A stretch of DNA of 64,000 nt from the NCBI GenBank assembly GCA_014859835.1, contig JACZKW010000104.1, forward strand, positions 52,326-116,325, read 5' to 3'. Below, piece by piece: positions 60,534 to 64,000 of the stretch. The first letter of the stretch is position 1. Every line of letters begins with the position of its first letter. Source of the DNA: UBA9653 sp014859835. Lineage in GTDB: Archaea > Thermoplasmatota > Thermoplasmata > UBA10834. The notes beneath the pieces were generated by a model that did no database searches, was not told the origin of the DNA, and saw nothing but the letters and a program-made list of their open reading frames with translations. Position numbers and translations under genes: made by a program.

Positions 60534-61217
60534 TCACTCGACCAACGTACCAGAGAAGCTCGAGCCACATAGCGCGTTCTTCAGGTTGCCGATATCAGTG
60601 CCGTCCACTATGGCCAACTGGATCTTGTTCTTGGCGATTACCTGCGATCCTGCAGGATCGAACACCACATTCGGCCCCGCCCCAAGGGGATCAGTGCCGA
60701 CCAACTTGATGAGCGCTTCGTGGGTCATCCTTGGTATCTTCTTTGCGTTGCTGTCCTTCTTCGGGTCCGCAGTGTAAGCGCCGTCCACCGATGTGGCGTT
60801 GACGAGGCGTTTCGCCCCGATACGTTCCGCGAGATATGCCGACACGGCGTCAGTTGTTATCCCGGGGCTCACACCGCCCATGACGACTATGCTGTGTTCC
60901 ATGCTAGCAACTGCAGCCTCGTCGTATGTTCGAGGTGGTTCGGGAGATGCGTGTGCACCGAGCGCGGTTATCAAAAGCCGCGCGTTCAGCCTGGTCGTCT
61001 CGATGCCCATGATGTCGAGAGCCTTCTCGTCAGCACCGAGAGCACGGCCGTTATTGATGTAGAACCGTGCGATCCTTCCTCCACCGGTCACGACATACAC
61101 CTTGTGTTTAGACGAGATTTCGATGAGCATCTTGGACAATTTCTTTATGAAATCCGAGGAGTCTGGATCCCTCACCAGTATCGATCCGCCAAGGGACAAA
61201 ACGACTGCATCCATCAT
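60534..61217 (-). CDS. pyrH: Uridylate kinase (archaeal UMP kinase)
   Basis: A 227-aa amino-acid-kinase-fold enzyme making UDP. LSLGGSI and VVTGGGRIARFYI form the nucleotide site, NATSVDGAYTADP the base pocket, and GAGPNVVFDP the C-terminal signature of archaeal UMP kinase. ATG 61217 or 61214 is the start; TTG 61223 is less likely. It is divergent from prf1 over a short shared promoter region. Confidence 0.92.
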   Translation of the reverse strand: MMDAVVLSLGGSILVRDPDSSDFIKKLSKMLIEISSKHKVYVVTGGGRIARFYINNGRALGADEKALDIMGIETTRLNARLLITALGAHASPEPPRTYDEAAVASMEHSIVVMGGVSPGITTDAVSAYLAERIGAKRLVNATSVDGAYTADPKKDSNAKKIPRMTHEALIKLVGTDPLGAGPNVVFDPAGSQVIAKNKIQLAIVDGTDIGNLKNALCGSSFSGTLVE

Positions 61218-61279
61218 GGTCAACCTTTATAATGACGAACGCTCTAACCTGTACAAAAAGCTTCGGACTGGATTCTCGT

Positions 61280-62506
61280 ATGACTGAGCTAACGGAACTG
61301 CAGAAATACGAGTTCAGGAGAAGCCTCGAGGAGGTCGAGAAGATCTCCGGCAGAGGCACGGAACTCATATCGCTGTACATACCGCCTACGAGGCAGATCT
61401 CGGATGTTGCTGCCTACCTGAGGAATGAGTACTCTCAATCCTCGAACATAAAGAGCGCGAGCACGAGAAAGAACGTCCAAGCGGCCATATCATCAATCCT
61501 CTCGAGGTTGAAAGGGCAGCGACAGCCGCCAGGGAACGGCCTCGTCTTCTTCGTGGGGCACAAGTCGACCTCGGCAGACCAGACATCGATGGTTCAATAC
61601 TCTATTGAGCCTCCAGACGTAGTCCAGACTTTCATATACAGATGCGATTCCGGCTTCTTCACCGAACCACTCATTCAGATGCTGGAGCAGAAGGACTCCT
61701 ATGGGCTGATAGTCATCGACAGGGGCGAAGCGACGATAGGGCTCCTGCATGGAAAACGGATCATACCGATCAAGAACATACCGTCACTGGTCCCCAGCAA
61801 GCATGGCAGGGGCGGTCAATCCGCCCGAAGGTTCGAACGGTTGATCGAGATAGCGGCTCACGAATTCTACACGAAGGTGGCGGATGTCGTAAACGAATCG
61901 TTTCTGACGAACAAGAATCTGAAGGGAGTGCTCATAGGAGGACCCGGACCAACGAAGGAATATTTCGTCAAGAGCGAGTACCTTCATTATGAGCTCCAGA
62001 ACAAGATCATAGACACATTCGACGTCGGGTACACGGACGAGTACGGCCTCAGGGAACTGGTCGAGAAGGCAAGGGATGCTCTCAAGGGCATTGACCTCAT
62101 GAGGGAGAAGAACCTGATGCAGCGACTGTTCGAAGAGATCAGGAAGGCGGATGGTGGTCTCTCGATATACGGCGAGGAACAGGTCAGGAACGCCCTTATG
62201 ATCGGTGCCGTGGACGCTCTCCTGCTATCAGAGGACATGAGGAGGGTGAGGCTCAAACTCACATGCCCCAGCTGCGGGTTCCAGAAGGAAGCGATGACCC
62301 AGAACTCGTCAGACAATATCAAGTGCGATAAATGCCAGACCGTCATGAGGGCAGATGACGTCGAGGACCTCGTCGAAGAGCTTCACAAAACGGCGGATGC
62401 CAACAATACTAAGGTTGAATTCATATCTGGAGAGTCGGAGGAAGGCGAGCTGTTGAAGAAGGCGTTCGGCGGCATTGCAGGCATACTTAGATTCCGGGTG
62501 AACTGA
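61280..62506 (+). CDS. prf1: Peptide chain release factor aRF1
   Basis: A 408-aa eRF1-type factor ending translation at all three stops. NIKS (56-59) is the stop-codon reading loop and GGQ (178-180) triggers peptide release. A zinc-ribbon-like insertion with CPSC and CDKC occurs near residues 333-355. ATG 61280 begins the family N-terminus and follows CCTTTATAAT (61224-61233) by about 50 bp; the ORF from 61232 starts inside the promoter. Confidence 0.96.
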   Translation: MTELTELQKYEFRRSLEEVEKISGRGTELISLYIPPTRQISDVAAYLRNEYSQSSNIKSASTRKNVQAAISSILSRLKGQRQPPGNGLVFFVGHKSTSADQTSMVQYSIEPPDVVQTFIYRCDSGFFTEPLIQMLEQKDSYGLIVIDRGEATIGLLHGKRIIPIKNIPSLVPSKHGRGGQSARRFERLIEIAAHEFYTKVADVVNESFLTNKNLKGVLIGGPGPTKEYFVKSEYLHYELQNKIIDTFDVGYTDEYGLRELVEKARDALKGIDLMREKNLMQRLFEEIRKADGGLSIYGEEQVRNALMIGAVDALLLSEDMRRVRLKLTCPSCGFQKEAMTQNSSDNIKCDKCQTVMRADDVEDLVEELHKTADANNTKVEFISGESEEGELLKKAFGGIAGILRFRVN

Positions 62507-62508
62507 GT

Positions 62509-64000
62509 ATGGTTTCAGACACTTTCAGCCGATTCAAATCTGAGGTTTCGACGGTTCTGACAGATGCACTGGCAAAGCTCGGCGTCGATTCACCGGTAGT
62601 GCTCGACATGGCGCCTGAGGGCATGGGAGACCTCGCGTTCCCGTGCTTCCCATTGGCGAAGCAGATGAGGAAAGCGCCCAACCTGATCGCCCAGGAGCTG
62701 GCATCATCGATCATGGCGGACGACCTTATAGAGAAGGTCGAGGCCAATGGCGGATATGTCAATTTCCATGTCGGATACGACGGGCTAGCCCAATCAGTCC
62801 TCGAGGACGCACTGGCCAGGAAGGACAGGTATGGCGCAGGTGAGCCGAAGAAAGAGAAGATATTGTTGGAACACACGAGCGCAAATCCTACGGGCCCGCT
62901 GCATGTGGGCCGGGCCAGGAACCCGATCATAGGCGATACTCTGGCGCGAGTGATGCGCATGGCGGGGTACGATGTCTCGACCGAATTCTACGTGAACGAT
63001 GTCGGTCGACAGGTCGTCGTGATGACCTGGGGCGTGAAGCATCTCAAGCTGGATGATGAGCCCGACAGAGATGCGGACCACTACCGTTATGTCCTATACT
63101 ATCAGAAGGCGAACAAGTGCGCAGAGGAGGATCCAGCCATCCTGAAACAGATGGACGAGATGCTCTACAAGCTCGAGCACGGGGACGAGGAGACCGTCGC
63201 CATAGCGAGAGAGAACTGCGAGCGCGTGCTCCAAGAGATAAAGAAGAGCATGAAGAGATTGAACATCGAATACGATGGGATCACCTGGGAGTCTAAGTTC
63301 GTTCAGGATGGCAGCGTCGATCGAGTCATCGAGGCGCTGAAGAGATCAGAGTTCAGCGTCGAGGTGGACGGCGCGTATCACCTCGAATTAGAGAGTTTCG
63401 GAATAAGCGGAAGAGAGACAAAATGGGTGTTCACGCGATCCGATGGAACCTCACTCTATACCACGAGAGACCTCGCATATCACTTGGACAAATTCAGCAG
63501 AACGGACATCCCGATCAACGTGCTTGGCGAAGACCAGAAGCTCGGGATGCAAGAGCTGGCGGCCGCGCTGAAGATCATGGGTGTCGATAGGAAACCGGAT
63601 GTTGTGTTCTATTCGTTCGTCTCCCTGCCCGAAGGCAGGATGTCAACTCGCAAGGGACGGGTCGTCTACATAGACGACCTGATCGAAGAAGCGACCGAGC
63701 GCGCGTACGAGGAAGTCAAGAGGAGAAGGCCCGACATCTCAGAGGAGAAGATGAGGGGGATCGTGCGCGTCGTGGGCGTCGGCTCGCTCAGATACAATAT
63801 AATCAGGATACAGGCGGAGAAACAGATAGTCTTCAAGTGGGAAGACGCGCTCAATTTCGAGGGTGCGAGCGCGCCGTTCGTTCAATATGCGCATGCGCGC
63901 GCGTGCTCGATAATGAACAAGGCTGTTGAGCTGAGCGGCAAGTTCGATGCTAGGCACCTTATCACCGACCATGAGAAGGCTCTGGTCAAGCTCATATCGC
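62509..64000 (+). CDS. argS: Arginyl-tRNA synthetase (runs off window)
   Basis: The first 497 residues of a class I synthetase; the frame is open to the window end. The N-terminal Add1 domain is followed by HTSANPTGPLHVGR, with the HIGH-type HVGR at 132-135, and the KMSKS-type motif RMSTRKG at 377-383. FVQYAHARACSI opens the anticodon-binding domain. ATG 62509 lies 2 bp after the aRF1 stop, so the two are cotranscribed. About 60-70 C-terminal residues are expected beyond the window. Confidence 0.95.
   Translation, partial: MVSDTFSRFKSEVSTVLTDALAKLGVDSPVVLDMAPEGMGDLAFPCFPLAKQMRKAPNLIAQELASSIMADDLIEKVEANGGYVNFHVGYDGLAQSVLEDALARKDRYGAGEPKKEKILLEHTSANPTGPLHVGRARNPIIGDTLARVMRMAGYDVSTEFYVNDVGRQVVVMTWGVKHLKLDDEPDRDADHYRYVLYYQKANKCAEEDPAILKQMDEMLYKLEHGDEETVAIARENCERVLQEIKKSMKRLNIEYDGITWESKFVQDGSVDRVIEALKRSEFSVEVDGAYHLELESFGISGRETKWVFTRSDGTSLYTTRDLAYHLDKFSRTDIPINVLGEDQKLGMQELAAALKIMGVDRKPDVVFYSFVSLPEGRMSTRKGRVVYIDDLIEEATERAYEEVKRRRPDISEEKMRGIVRVVGVGSLRYNIIRIQAEKQIVFKWEDALNFEGASAPFVQYAHARACSIMNKAVELSGKFDARHLITDHEKALVKLIS

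Overview
This is about 64 kb of an archaeal chromosome with no bacterial features apart from one chaperone block. Archaeal hallmarks include RNA polymerase subunits L and N, ribosomal proteins L18e, L13 and S9, aRF1 with NIKS and GGQ, the proteasome-activating ATPase PAN, MBF1, a group II thermosome, and TATA boxes about 25 bp ahead of many starts, some of them leaderless. A GrpE-DnaK-DnaJ operon beside the thermosome, a GHMP enzyme of a mevalonate route, NosD-type beta-helix surface proteins, DUF2240 and GfcR point to a Thermoplasmatota-like euryarchaeote. That placement is inference; no methanogenesis genes are seen.

Layout. 0-4.6 kb: Hef helicase with a degenerate nuclease motif, RpoL, TruD and two small zinc ribbons. 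4.6-13.4 kb: PAN and MBF1 from a symmetrical divergent promoter, a HisA-like protein, thermosome, GrpE, DnaK, DnaJ. 13.5-18.4 kb: mevalonate-pathway GHMP enzyme, archease, endonuclease III, TldE/TldD. 18.5-18.75 kb: a structured, partly coding-like relic tentatively assigned to an IS200/IS605 (TnpB) element. 18.8-27.1 kb: aspartate dehydrogenase, M24 peptidase, histone-deacetylase-like enzyme, a CBS protein with an HPF-like tail, phosphoglycerate kinase with a long structured leader, GfcR and ketopantoate reductase. 27.1-29.1 kb: two decayed DNA-repair genes (endonuclease V and an endonuclease III paralogue) flank an intact prepilin peptidase. 29-34.5 kb: AmrS, ThiL, LarA, an Fe-S oxidoreductase, dihydropteroate synthase. 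34.6-38.4 kb: histidine kinase, NosD protein, tRNA-like fragments and tRNA-Pro(GGG). 38.4-41.7 kb: rpl18e-rplM-rpsI-rpoN, an endonuclease-IV-like protein and hexulose isomerase.

42.9-45.2 kb holds the most notable content: a compact operon encoding an E1-like activating enzyme, a ubiquitin-like protein ending in Gly-Gly, an E2-like conjugating enzyme with HPN and a catalytic Cys, and a JAMM protease strikingly like eukaryotic Rpn11. Together they can account for activation, conjugation and removal of a protein tag. PAN elsewhere in the window offers a possible proteasomal destination. No RING-type E3 is seen. The tag gene lacks an ordinary start codon for its full domain.

45.2-64 kb: M29 aminopeptidase, non-pyrrolysine MttB homologue, thioesterase, TrpRS, TrmO, PheS, a thrombospondin-type-3 repeat surface protein, a STAND-TPR regulator, an MFS transporter, core methionine synthase, DtdA, UMP kinase, aRF1 and the start of ArgRS, which runs off the window.
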